A stretch of DNA of 64,000 bases from Ilex aquifolium (Eukaryota; Streptophyta; Magnoliopsida; Aquifoliales; Aquifoliaceae), in contig OX637393.1 of assembly GCA_951799425.1 (NCBI GenBank), positions 14,644,244 through 14,708,243 of the forward strand. Direction: 5' to 3'. The notes beneath the pieces were generated by a model. It ran no database searches. It was not told where the DNA came from and saw only the letters and a program-made list of their open reading frames with translations. The translations under genes were made by a program, and so were the position numbers. Each line of letters starts with the position of its first letter. The stretch's first letter is position 1. Of this stretch, positions 24,545 to 59,248 are shown one piece after another.

Positions 24545-25390
24545 CTGGGCCTTCCTCTACTTCATTGAACTCGTGTTTAAGGCCCTCATAGGGTTCTGCA
24601 ATTGGTCATTCCGCAAGACAACAACTCCTTGCCCTTGGCAGATATGAGTAATCAGAGATCCAAACAGATGATTATCTAATACTCTCCCTTCTAAAAAAAA
24701 CTCTCCGAATGAACCCAAATATCATCATTGAAAAATCAAGATCAAACCTTTTGCCTATGACATATAGCATGTGTGCCTTTAGGGTAGGAAAGTGAAATAT
24801 GGATTTTCGATTCTACGTTGTAGTTGGCCATAAGACTTAGCATCATATACTATGGGATTAGATTCTTTTGTAGAAAATTCAATGTGACCTAGTGTCCAGG
24901 ATGGTCAATACCATACAACTCAGTAGCCAAAACATTCAGAAGAGGCAAATCATCTAACGGTCTCGCACTAAGGTAATCATTATCTACCCTAGGCAAGCCA
25001 AGTGTGGTAACAATAAGAGTGGAAGAAAATGTAAACTCAATACCTCTAACATAAGTGACAAAATGGTCAGTTTGAGGATCGGGATCTTGAATATGCACAT
25101 AGAACTCTAACAATGTTATCATTGAAAGTCACGGAATCATTAAACATCCAGGTCAACCTACGATTGGTGATAATTGAACAACTGTCCTTTGCGGTGTTCA
25201 ACCTTCGTTCGATTAACACTGGCCTAAGAGAGAATTCCCTTCTAAATCTCTCTGCAATCTTCGGAGTTTGGAATCGAGTAGCTTCATCGAAGTTATGTTC
25301 AACATCTTCATAAACATCCTCAACCTTGGCCTTTTCTCTCTTCCTAGGGCCATCTTGACATTCATTCTCTAAATCTAGGTCTTACTCGTG
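24545..25390 (-). pseudogene. Putative plant transposon protein (PF20167-like), degraded
   Basis: The minus strand encodes a broken version of the plant-specific retroelement ORF often annotated as putative plant transposon protein. Visible blocks are ATRFQTPKIAERFRREF, then RPVLIERRLN, a Trp-Met-Phe block, and FVTYVRGIEFTFSSTLIVTT followed by LGLPRVDNDYL. Further downstream is KIHISLSYPKGTHAI, then stops. In family members the VRGxxVxF...LGLP block is the most constant part. Frameshifts separate the pieces; the longest open part is 24889-25122. The ORF is known from LTR retrotransposons, but its biochemical role is unknown. Assignment is by motif recall. Confidence 0.55.
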
Positions 25391-25695
25391 TAAATTTGTG
25401 ATACAAGTGATGAATCAATCTAAGATCTATGGAGAATATGTTTGAGAGAACTTTAGAAGCAAATATTAGAGTTTTTAGGGGCTTGGGACGTGAATGAGAG
25501 GGTTTAGAGTGCAAGAGACCTTTTAAAACTCGATTTTTCTAACCCTGGCCACCGACTTATGTAAGGTCACTCGAGTGGTGAAGAGATCGATTGAGCAGTT
25601 CCTGAAATTGACAGATCAGCCTTAGTCCCTCTTTGAACCAACCTGGTCTCGACATTCACTCATCCATCTTATCCTTCAAACCTCAAATATATGCA

Positions 25696-25698
<3 letters not shown>

Positions 25699-25738
<40 letters not shown>
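25699..25738. repeat. (TA)n microsatellite
   Basis: About 20 TA units. A self-complementary tract. Confidence 0.95.
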
Positions 25739-25742
<4 letters not shown>

Positions 25743-25864
25743 TTGCTTGTGCCTGAAGGCACAGAGTAATAAAAAATGGTAAGTAATAAACTTATTTGTA
25801 TTCATATCCAAAATTAAATCACAAACATAGAGGAGAGATAAATGAATTTAAGTATCGGTTGTAG

Positions 25865-26075
25865 TAGGGGTGAGAGGTGGTGGTGGTAGGAGACGGTGAT
25901 GGTTGTGGTGGGTGGAAATGACTGTGGTGGCGGTGGCGGCGACGGTGGCGGTGGTGGTGGTGGTGATGGCGGTGGTGATGGTAGCAGCTGCGACGGCAAT
26001 GGTGGTGGTGGCGATGGCGGCGACGGTGGTGGTGGCGGCGACGACGGCGCGTGGTGGTGGTGGTAGAGGTAGCGG
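25865..26075. repeat. GGT/GGC/GAC trinucleotide-rich array
   Basis: More than 200 bp of interrupted GGTGGT, GGCGGC and GACGGT triplets. Both strands stay open and give Pro-, Ala/Thr- or Val/Met-rich frames, which are repeat translations. It is a local GC island in very AT-rich DNA. A T-run and a MITE-like end (GGGTTTGTTTGGAGTGAC on the minus strand at about 26150-26168) follow. Confidence 0.9.
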
Positions 26076-26169
26076 TGAAGCGGTTTCAAACACTATTTTT
26101 TTTTTTTAAAGTACTTATGAGAAATAATTTCTAGAAGTACTTTTAAAAAGTCACTCCAAACAAACCCTT

Positions 26170-27088
26170 AGGGACCTATTTTTCTTATTAAATTTAGGGT
26201 GTTAATATTAACCGTTAGATTAACTTTAAACTAAAATTTAATGCGATCTGAACTGCGAAAAGCAAAAGTTATTTTGTTTATCTTTTGAAATTTGAATTGT
26301 AAGCTACTTTATTATATATATATATATAACCTAAATGCAATTCAATGCACATGCATGGATGAATTTAGATCTAATGTGATGTAATTCTCAAATTAAACAA
26401 GAAATACTCAATATTAAAATATCATGAAAATTACACATGTTAGCATTAGAGTGGTTCCATTCAAAATCCATCATCACAATATATTACTCTAAGACATATT
26501 TAAGGATATAAAACTCAATTTCAAACATCCTAGAGCAACGGTTCCTCACTTGGTTCAATTACACTCACAAGTGTTTAGATTTTGTTTAACTTGGACTAAT
26601 TCAAATGCAACGTGTGTGAAACCAAACTCCAACACGATTAAAATTTTCACTTATTTTAAATTATTAATAAGCTCAACATGAAATCCTAATGTAATGTCTA
26701 AGTGAATACATGACTAGTTATTGAGTGTCCTTATAAATTTATTTTTGACAACTCCCTCTTTCTTTCATCATTTCTACTCTATGGCTTCAATCAACACGAC
26801 TATGAATTCCATACTATTTAATATAATGCATTTAGTCAAGATTAGCATGAGCTCTATGAACTTTATAAATGAGCAATTTAAAATTAAGTATAAGTATTCT
26901 CACAATTCAAGTGTAATTGTTTTTAGCCATTTATTTAAACCTCACATTTTTAGATTTGGCCACATTGGTCTCTTTTCGCACAATTGGTCTTTGACATCTT
27001 TCAAGGTATTGGGGTTTAACTAACTTTTAGTCATGTGTTCACCTATCACCAGCACTTAGAGTCATTTAAGACATTAATACTTCAAACT
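26170..27088. other. AT-rich intergenic stretch
   Basis: No recognisable gene. An open frame at 26721-27023 has no similarity that I can recognise, and its composition is that of the flanking DNA. Confidence 0.4.
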
Positions 27089-27222
27089 AATTCAAAGTGT
27101 GAAGGCCCTTTGATCTAATGGTACTCCTTACCTTGTGAAGACTTTGTCTTCTTGAGGTCAATGGTTCAAATCCCCTTCCCCCTCTCCCCCAAAAAAAAAA
27201 AAAAAAATTCAAAGTGTGAAGG
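27089..27222 (+). mobile_element. tRNA-derived SINE with perfect 17-bp TSD
   Basis: AATTCAAAGTGTGAAGG occurs at 27089-27105 and again at 27206-27222, exactly flanking a 100-bp element. The element starts CCCTTTGATCTAATGG (box A-like). It carries GGTTCAAATCC (box B, 27163-27173), a C/T-rich 3' part and a tail of about 17 A. The perfect duplication indicates a fairly recent insertion. It shares its central part with the fragment at 3963-4040. Confidence 0.9.
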
Positions 27223-27229
27223 TGAATGA

Positions 27230-27890
27230 CATGCATGTACTTGGTTTATGAATTTTTCAAATGTAACACTATTCAAGCACGCTAGAGTGAAGGAGATTTT
27301 GACCAATGAATCATGCAATAAAATTTATGTCACTTAGTTTTCTATCTCCTAATATAACGCATAGTAATACACATTTCGACTTTGACTTAAGAATGCAATC
27401 ATTACTATGCAAACTAAGTGTGAACTACTATGACCATGAACAAAGAAAAACAAATAAAAGAAAAATTCTTTGACTTTTAATTTTTAATATTTTTTAATTT
27501 TTCAAAATAAACATATACATGAAAAAAATATGCATGAAGATACATTAAACAAGGAAAAATAAATAAATCAGTTACCTAAATCCTAAAAATAAATGTCAAA
27601 ATTGATTCATTTTAGTACTCAGTAAAATTCATTTCTATACTCTTTATTACACCTCATCCAGGAAAAAAAATACGATATGAGTAGATCTAACCTGTAAACC
27701 ATACATCTAACACATAAATAACATATTAAAATCAATTAATCTAAGTTAAACAAAACCATTCCCATAAACCAACAACCGTATAATTACATATGTACAAAAC
27801 CAAATAATCTCATCATTTAGACATCATGTCTACAAAACTTTTTAACCAACCACGCACACCATGATTCAAAACATTTAGTACATCAGACAT
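27230..27890. other. AT-rich intergenic stretch
   Basis: Nothing recognised. The poly-A/T content is high, with no open frames of note. Confidence 0.4.
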
Positions 27891-28990
27891 CAATCTACTC
27901 CTAAGCCAAGTTAGACTTCACAATGGACCTCCTCCTAAGTCAGCACCTGAAAAAAACAACTATGGGGGGGGGGGGGGGGGTGAGCAAACCACATGCTCAG
28001 TGAGTATATTCGAAACATATAGAAAGAAAACTCACAAACACATCACATTATAACATATCTCACATATTCATTAAAAATAGAACCAACACCCAACATCCAA
28101 TAACCAATAACTGATTATCTAATAAAGCTTGGAAGTCTTGGCGAGAATTAATGACTACCCATTTTTGCCCGAGAATCTCGACAACCATTCACATTTGAAA
28201 TCACAAAACATTCATTTCAAGTACTTGAATCCATATTCAAACATCGGTTCACCAATCACAATAAAAAAATCACAATTCAGCTATTCACACATAAGTATAG
28301 CTAGTAATCAATCAATTATATTTTTCTTTCAATATGAATCAATACACACACCTCAGGTTAAATCCAAACCCACACTCAGTCTCCTTGTGTAACTCTAGGT
28401 GAATCAGACGCTGATGTCGTCGTCTCAGTACCTAACTTATGTCGATATAAGACATATGAATATCATTCATCAATACAAGATATTATGCACCACATGCATA
28501 AATAATTAATTACGCTTAAGATGTCACATCTCCCATCCCTTACCCATTTATCACCATTTAAATCCATTAAACGTAACTCAATCGTAACTTGCCTCGCCTA
28601 TGCTTAACTATGTGTTTATAAACAAGCAAGACTAGTTGCATTAGGATACTTTCATAATGGTTTGAGATTGAGTGAAAATCAATTCGAAAACATTAAAACA
28701 AAAATTGGAGAAAATACCCTGTTGTATTGGTACAAGTTGCACTAGTTCTACTGGCATAATTTATTTTTGCACCGGTTCATCGCTAACAGACAGGTTTTTG
28801 TACTGCTACAGCCTCTTCGTACTGGTTCATCAACTTTCAGAACCTTATCAGAACCCCGACAAACCTCAATGTATCGGTACAACATCACTTGTACCAGTTC
28901 ATCTTACCACATAAGATCATTTCACTGGTGCATCAATCTTTTGTACCGGTACAACCCTAGGGTTTTTTTTCCCATTTCAATTATAGACTC
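27890..28990 (-). mobile_element. Probable LTR fragment of a Ty3/gypsy element
   Basis: On the minus strand, ATACTCACTGAGCATGTGG followed by TTTGCTCACCCC and a G/C homopolymer (27963-27980) resembles a phrase common in LTRs of Tekay/Del-type gypsy elements. The right part (28725-28975) repeats words such as TTGTACCGGTACAA and GGTTCATC. No LTR ends, primer site or coding domain were fixed, so this is a tentative call. Confidence 0.3.
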
Positions 28991-28991
28991 T

Positions 28992-29320
28992 TCTGTAATT
29001 ACTTCCCTTCTCACCCCAAATCCTTTAAACACTTATACCATCAAACTTACCCTTCAATTTCATGCAAATTACAACTAAACACTTACCTGTTGCTCAAAAA
29101 ACACAAATAAAAAATTAATAACTTTGTCTACTTAAGCAAGATAGTTAAATTAACTATATAAAGGAACCCTTCAATTTACACCAACGAAAATCCAAAGCAT
29201 AAAAACTTTGGCAAACTCCCCTTTCCTTTTAGTTTCTGCATTTCACTCCTCCTTCTCCCTTTTCTCCTTCTTTGCTCTTCTTTCTTTTTTCCTCTGTAAA
29301 ACCTTACATATACTCACACA
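28992..29320. other. AT-rich intergenic stretch
   Basis: Nothing recognised before the adjacent microsatellite. Confidence 0.3.
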
Positions 29321-29322
29321 TA

Positions 29323-29380
29323 CCCCCCCCCCCCCAACACACACACAAACACACACACATATATATATATATATATATCC
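29323..29380. repeat. Compound (C)n(CA)n(TA)n microsatellite
   Basis: A C-run, CA units and TA units in succession. The frames across it are artefacts. Confidence 0.95.
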
Positions 29381-29724
29381 ACATGTACTGATTCTACACA
29401 ACAAAAGAAAGGAGGAAGCTTGGTAAGACACCTGTCCAAGCTGACCCACCATCTCGACTAACTATATTTAGGTCCCTTTTAGTTTCCTTCATTCACACAC
29501 ACAACCACGACATCTTTTCCATCACTTAACAAATTACATCCAAAATATTTTTTCCTTTAATTATTTACTCCCATTCACAATTCCATCATAACATTGAACC
29601 CCCAAGGTTTATAATTTTAACCATTACCTAACATCCCATAATTTCAATAATTATAATTTAACCCCCAAAGTAATTATCATAAATTACACATTAGACCCTA
29701 ACATTATATAAAATGTTATGCAAT

Positions 29725-30565
29725 GCATGGTTTGGTCTCACACTCTTTCCCTCCTCCTTTATTAATGAATCGTAAAGATCCTCTAGATGTTTGGTTGTAC
29801 AACAAGTACGTGACCAATGCTCTTTCATTCTGTACCTCTAGCAAACTTCTTGGTGAACTTTGGAAGGTTTATTCTGTAAACCCTCCCCTTTGTCTAGTTT
29901 TACCTCTTTGTTTGCCCAATTCGGGTGGTAAGGTGTGTTTGTACGACCCTTACGATGCCAAGTATTTCGTCTATAACCATGGTCACGACCATGACTACGA
30001 CCCCAACCCCGACCACAGTATAAGGTAACATTCACTTCAGGGAATGCTCTAGATCCAATCAGACGAGAGTGGTAGTTTTTCATTAATAGTTTGTTATTTT
30101 ACTAGGTCAAAAGAAAGCATGAGATCAACTCGTAATATTTTATGAATCTTTGCTCTCTATATTGATGTTGTAGTATCATATTACATGCATGCAATGTGGA
30201 AAATATTTTTTTTCTAACATTTGTTTATTAGTAATTATTTCTCCACATAATTTTAATCGTGAGTTGATTCTGAATAAAGCGGAGTTATACTCGCTCATAC
30301 TTTTAAAGTCTTACAACGTTAGGCACAACCATTCGTTACGAGCATTTAACAATATAACAGTTTTCTAATGGTCATATATTTCCTTCAAATTATCCTAAAT
30401 ATCTAGCAGATTCTTTACCATGAGATATTCGTTTCTCAATCCTTCATCTATATAATTATGAAGGACAAGGAGGGCTTTCGCGCGATCTTACATGGATATA
30501 ATATCATTTGCTGCGATTGTATCCTCAAGTTTCATAGTAGTTAGGTGTGTTTCAGCTTAAAAGAC
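29725..30565 (-). pseudogene. Ty1/copia gag (UBN2-type) fossil
   Basis: The minus strand carries a colinear, stop-interrupted gag polyprotein: KLEDTIAANDIISM, RAKALLVLHNYIDEGLRNEY, LMVKNLLDI, DNLKEIYDH, KTVILLNAR, SEYNSALFRINSRLKLCGE, a MKNYHSRLIGSRAFPEVNVT block, a Gly/Arg-rich stretch, and a degraded CCHC knuckle (MKEHWSRT) near 29800. The order matches the UBN2/Retrotran_gag family of plant copia elements. At least six stops or frameshifts are present. No protease, integrase or reverse transcriptase follows, so only gag survives. The longest open part is 29838-30083. Confidence 0.8.
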
Positions 30566-31202
30566 CCATAACAAATAATAACTGCCAGAAAAAGGTCGAA
30601 GGCAACAAATTTGAGTGTCACAAGATTCTATAAATAATGAACTAATAAGTATATCTAAACAATGATAACAATAAACTATTCAAAACTACTGACTTATTAT
30701 ACTCAAATATTCATGAATTATGAGCATCAATAAAATTCATTAGTTATTATGGTAATATTTTATTGATAGATACGAATATCTTAGCAACTTTGGATCCTTC
30801 TCAAAGTGATTGCATTTCCTTATTACTAGGGCATGAATGATCATATTACACATATTTTCGGTGTTGGATGAAAAGAATTATGTCTTTTGATATTGTAACA
30901 ATTGATTAATTCCTTTAAACAATCTAACTATATAGAACATTGTGTTCAATTATTAGTCTTGATAAGTCTTCTAATTGAATGAACTCATTTTGTTTCAAAT
31001 AATTTGAACTTTACACCTTCCTAAAATATTAATATGAAGATATCAAGAATCTACATACATGACACATTACTTTGTTTTTTCATTGGGACATTATTCAAAA
31101 ACTCAAGAGTTTTTCCTAGGAATTGCTTGTATTGTAATGCATACCTCTAGGAATCGCTTGTATTGTAATGCATACCTCTTGTAGGTACGACTGACCATCC
31201 TA

Positions 31203-31443
31203 TCTCTACTAGTTAGAATTTACTGGCTGGGAATTAACACTTGTTGCTCCTACCTCCAATGCACCACAACAACTGCTGGAACACTGGTTTTGTAATTTGT
31301 AACACTATTTTGCTTTCAGGTATAGGTCATTCACTAATGAATTATATATTTTGAATTATCTTTGTTACATATCTTTCAAATGAATGAAAAACAAAACTAT
31401 AATCTAAAATAGTACACGTGCAACGCACGTGTATACCAACTAG
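31203..31443 (+). mobile_element. Short non-autonomous Helitron (241 bp)
   Basis: The 5' end reads TCTCTACTA (31203-31211) and is preceded by A. The 3' end has an 8-bp perfect hairpin, ACACGTGC-AAC-GCACGTGT (31414-31432), then seven bases and CTAG (31440-31443) followed by T. This is the full Helitron signature (TC...hairpin...CTRR inserted between A and T). There is no coding capacity. Its hairpin matches the end at 551-587. Confidence 0.8.
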
Positions 31444-33390
31444 TAGTACCTAAAAAACTTTACTAACTAGGTTAGCTAGCACCTTCAATTTTACCATAAT
31501 CAGCTTCCCTAATTGTTGTCTTTTATATATGACGACCGACTCACATCAATATCACTTATTAGGTCCCCGCTATTGATCTGTTGACTTGTCTCCGTCTGAC
31601 AAGAAAAAAAGTAGTTATATTAATACTAATCAAAACCCATTTGTTAAAGATGATAGCTTACTTTAGTGATACATACTTTTGATTTTTAGTAAAAGCTTAA
31701 ATAGCTTTGGCGTAATTATGGTTTGTTATGTACGATTCTTACACGGAAAGAAAAATGTCATAATAGGATAAATGTAGAAGTAGAAGACAATGAAGCCAAT
31801 GGACTTGATGCCGAACACATGATATTCCTATAAAGCAATCACCTTAGAGACCTTGACAAACCATTGGTGCAAAAAATATTAAACTATCTTGATTGACATT
31901 TTCACTTTCTGTATGACGGAGAGGTTAACCACTTTTATCTGCATGAAAACAACTTTCATGCTACCACAAGGCAAAAACAATAGTCGAAATAAATTTTCTC
32001 AGCCCATTTCTCTTAGTTGCTACTCTGATCCCTTTGCTCACTCACTCTTACATTACCATTTATGTTCAATGCATTTCATATCTCTACACATAGTTTTTCC
32101 TTATCATACGGAAACTTCTTAACCTTAATTTTATGAATTCTCATGTTGTGCTATAGAATCCAACATGAATCAAACTAATTTTAATCCTTTTTATTGCAGA
32201 GTGATGGTTTTATTGTCTTCCCTTTTATATAGAAGGGAGTACCTCTTAATCACATTGTCAAAATAATTTCGTATACATCAAACATATTCTCAGTTCTATG
32301 TATTGAAAGTATTACCATTAAAAAATAGTGAATGAATTTGACCAAGGTTATTGATGTTACAATTAGAAGTTGGTTAATTCGGGTTTTAAGCCTATCCTTA
32401 AGAAGGTGATTAGTTAAATCTATTTCTTTGAACCACTTCCTAAAGAAAATTATAGAAAACAACATAACTAAATAGCAAAATGGTTCTAATAAAAAAAAAA
32501 TAGCAAAATGGTAATGCAGGTCTAATAGCTTACTTGATTCCCATATTTCAAGAATATGCAGAAAAATATGATTATTATTCACTAGAAGAGATGTAATTTT
32601 AATTCTTAAGTAGGCAAAAGCATGTAAGTTTGATCTATTCCATAATAACAATTCTTAGTTTTTTCATAGAAACAACCCACCCATCACAATCAACTGCCAA
32701 TCTTCTCAGGTATCCCATCACCAGTAGCAAAATCTATTCATTTAGCCCTCACCCTCTTTTTGTAGAACCTTCTTTTAAGTATTTATACCACTATATTACT
32801 CCTTATGGGTAAATTCATTTATGCCCACATTCAATGTGGGAAAAAAAAAAAAGCAACTCATACCACCATTTCAACAGTGAGACTCCATGATAGATTCCAA
32901 CCTTGCATGGATATCTCATTATCAATGCTTATGCTTTTTTTGGAAAGATTATGGTATCATATAATTATTTTTTAATGTTGTGGTGAAAGTAATTAATCAA
33001 AAGGTGAGATTGCAAGTTAATTTAATGTGTTTTACGATAAAATAAAGTTATTTTAAGGCGAAACTTGAGTTCATCAATTAACTTTATGAATCGTAATTTG
33101 ACGTGAATTAAATTCAAACTAAAATTATTTAGATTCAAAGTTTGATGAGGTAATAAACTGATGTGATTGTTCCTTATTTTTTTTATTAATAAATAAAGAA
33201 AAGAGAAAGCAGAAAGGCTGCACATTGTAAAATAGAAACAACTCTCTAAGAAGATCTATCAAAGCCAACAAGCGAGCACTTGATGGCGGCGATTATGAGA
33301 AATTATAAAGACTTCAAAAGAGAGAGAAAGAAAGATCAAACACACCCACAATCTTATATCGTTTTCTCTATCTACAACACAGAAAAGGGA
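31444..33390. other. Intergenic AT-rich DNA upstream of the remodeller gene
   Basis: No gene recognised. The minus-strand open frame 32250-32651 (133 aa) lies in AT-rich DNA, has no motif I recognise and is hydrophobic by composition, so I do not call it. Confidence 0.4.
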
Positions 33391-33412
33391 ATGAAGAAAA
33401 AGAAAAGGAAAA

Positions 33413-33475
33413 AAATTGGGAAGCGTGAGGACAGAGAGAGGAGAGAGAGGGAGAGGAGAGGAGAGAGGGAGATGG
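33413..33475. repeat. GA-rich tract
   Basis: Purine-rich GAGAGAGG repeats, about 150-200 bp before the CT-rich leader of the remodeller gene. It may be a promoter-proximal GAGA-type element, or only a microsatellite. Confidence 0.6.
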
Positions 33476-33604
33476 GGACAGGCGTCCTGGAGGTGCCACG
33501 TGGAGAGATGCCACTGGTGGGCACCTGGGGCTCTCTTCACAACAACACACAACCCTGCTGCCATGTCAGTGTTGTGTTGTGTAACCCCAAGTCCTATGAC
33601 CCCG

Positions 33605-33794
33605 GCGAATCCGTATATTATGCTCTCTCTCTAAACGCCCCTCGCTCTCTAGACGTCCCTCTCTCTCTCTCTCTCTCTCTATTTATTTCATTTGTCTCCC
33701 CGCTTTCTCTCTCTTCATCCTCGTATCTCTCATCTCTTTGTGCTCCATACCCTAATCTCTCTATCTCCCGATACACTCTCTAGAACTATCAATC
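33605..33794 (+). promoter_or_regulatory. Candidate promoter and CT-rich 5' leader exon of CHR4-like gene
   Basis: TATATTATG (about 33613) is followed by CT-rich DNA (33621-33720), which is typical of a plant leader. The first good donor, AATC|GTAAGTGG, is at 33794/33795. After it the sequence changes to a T-rich, intron-like composition. The matching acceptor is probably CTATGTAG| at 35890, 16 nt before the ATG. Transcript data would be needed to fix the start. Confidence 0.45.
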
Positions 33795-35890
33795 GTAAGT
33801 GGTGGGTTTCTTGATGATTTCTATGTGTTTCGTGTAGTTTGATTCATTGGCAAGATTGGTATGTGCTTATTTCTATTTGGGTACTGTTCTTTCTGTTTGT
33901 TCGTACTTGTTTGTTGGTAGATTTTTTGTGGGTGTTCAAATTTCATGCAATTTGAGCTGATTCTTGTGTGCTTTCATGTTCATTGTCATGTGGGTACTGC
34001 TTAATTGTTCTGAATGTTATGGTTTTAGCTTCAATTGGGTTAAAAAGGTCATTCTTTTGGTTGGTTTGATAACTGGGTTTTGGAGTGGTGGTGTGATGAG
34101 GTGTTACTGAATTGAGGTTTTGGGTTTACCAGGAGTTGAATGTATGCACTTTGTAGTTGCTGAAATTATGGTGCTTTGATGGATCAACTTACCATTGCAT
34201 GTGGTCATTTTTTAGACATTTGGTCATTACTTTTCTTATAAATCAGCTTGTTTCACTGTTTTGGTTTTTGGTGATAAGGTTTTATCCTTGCAGCTGGGTT
34301 TTGGATATTTCATGCTTTGTATTTGTTTTAGTCTTGAAATAGGAATTTTGTAATGTTGTAACTTTGTAAGTGGTAAATGGATGATGATCTTACGTGATAC
34401 TTCCACAAATTAATGTTAGAGTTATTGATTGATTCGACAATTCTGCCCGCATGTTATGCTTAAAGCCATCCTTAAATATGGACTCAGAGATGAATTTGAA
34501 GTTCAAGTTCAGTTTCATTGTGTTTCTGAGTGATCTATCATTTGATAAACATTCTGCTCAGCAACTTATTGAAATGGTTTGCTTCCATGTAGGTGGTGGA
34601 CTTGTTTTTTGATGTCTTCACTTATGCAAAATATTAAGTTTTTTGGCAACATGGTTTTCTATTCCCATTTTTAAACTTCTAGCTGGCATTCTTGTTCAAG
34701 TTCTTTTGATGACACGACAATCAGTGGTTTCATGAACTACTTGTCATCTTTAGAGGAAAAAACCTTCTATTTGATTCTGAAATCACTGTTTTCCACTTGT
34801 AAGTATTAGCCTGTATTTTGACCTTTAAATTGAGTTTGGAATCAAAATAGTTATTCCAATTCTTTTGATCCATGACTATCTGAACTGCCTACCTATTGGT
34901 TATGGTTGTTTAAGTGGCTTCTCATTTAAGTACTTCAAGTTTCGGTCTGTGAAGTGTGGACTGTCTGTCATCTATTTGAAGTTAGAATAGGAAGGATCAT
35001 TGTTGTTGGTTAGTGCTGCATGAGTTAACCTTTTGTGTATGAAGCATCCATTTTTGTTGAATTTGCAACAGCAGTGACTCTTACAGCTCTTTGTGAAAAA
35101 CTGCATGGGATTCGTGATTATAAGAAGGTGCATGCATATTTTTTGCGTGGTTTATTTTCCTTTCTTGGAATTCGTAGTTCTCTAACGATGCTCATGTGCA
35201 GTCTTTTGTGGCAAACCTTTGCCAGTCATGCACACCATGTATTAAATTCTTTTATGAAGAACGCAAACTTTGATGATTTTTTTCGGACATCTGAATTATC
35301 ATTTGGTTGGCTAGCATTTATCTAAACCTTTGACAAGTAAATAAAAAGAAAAAGAAAAAGAAAAACGGGAAAGAAATAAAATACAAAATTAAAAAGCCAA
35401 ACCCTAGACGACAGGATTTGCACTTGCGTGGGCAGAGCTTACATGATTTCTGGTTATGCCCGATAACCACTACAGCACGACAACTTTAGTACCTTTGATA
35501 GTAAATGTTGGCATTTTCCTTCTTGTGTCGCATAGCGGCGGGGATCCTGCAAATTGAGATTAAGGCATATAACAAGGTTTTATGGAAAGTCTGCTTAAAG
35601 TATGACGCATCCATGAGTTAACGAGGCGTGTTTCCATGAGTTTAGATTGCATAACCTAACGTATTCAGGATTATACAGGATAAGCGAATTAAAAATCGTG
35701 ACCCGAGGTCTAATTTCTGTAGGTGTTATTTTCTATTTTTTTCTTTCTCTCCTTTTCTGCAGGCTAGTCTCCATTAATTGTCTATCTGTATTATTCTGGG
35801 AATGAAATTATTGTAGGAGCAAAATGTGGAGAATTTAATGCCTCGAGTTCTTCATTGACTCATGCCATTCTTGCTGTCCCGACTATGTAG
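33795..35890 (+). other. Probable 5' UTR intron of CHR4-like gene
   Basis: T-rich DNA between the GTAAGT donor and acceptor candidates at 35762 (TTCTGCAG), 35816 (TTGTAG) and 35890 (CTATGTAG). It contains a tRNA-like SINE fragment at about 35400-35495. Open frames inside it (such as 35035-35325) are not supported as genes. Confidence 0.45.
35400..35495 (-). mobile_element. tRNA-like SINE fragment
   Basis: The minus strand reads GTCGTGCTGTAGTGGTTATC, which resembles box A, and ends with AAGTGCAAATCCTGTC, a weak box B. A purine/A-rich stretch (GAAAAAGAAAAAG on the plus strand at 35346) lies beside it. It differs from the 27.1-kb SINE, so it is a second family or a degenerate tRNA relic. Confidence 0.4.
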
Positions 35891-35906
35891 GAGCCAGGAT
35901 TCAAAG

Positions 35907-59230
<23,324 letters not shown>

Positions 59231-59248
<18 letters not shown>

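Noticed and set aside
25814..26093. Pro-rich and Ala/Thr-rich minus-strand ORFs
   Set aside because: Products of the GGT/GGC triplet array; open in multiple frames.
27106..27205. Functional tRNA gene
   Set aside because: It has box-like sequences but no complete cloverleaf, a poly-A tail and a target duplication, so it is a SINE.
32250..32651. 133-aa minus-strand ORF
   Set aside because: AT-rich and hydrophobic by composition, with no recognised motif, no paralogue in the window and no promoter context. Kept only as non-genic DNA.
33280..33783. 167-aa plus-strand ORF before the remodeller gene
   Set aside because: It runs through GA- and CT-rich promoter/leader DNA, has Ser/Leu repeat composition and no domain. 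The CHR4 leader explains the region better.
35400..35495. Functional tRNA gene on the minus strand
   Set aside because: Box B is degenerate and no acceptor stem pairs.
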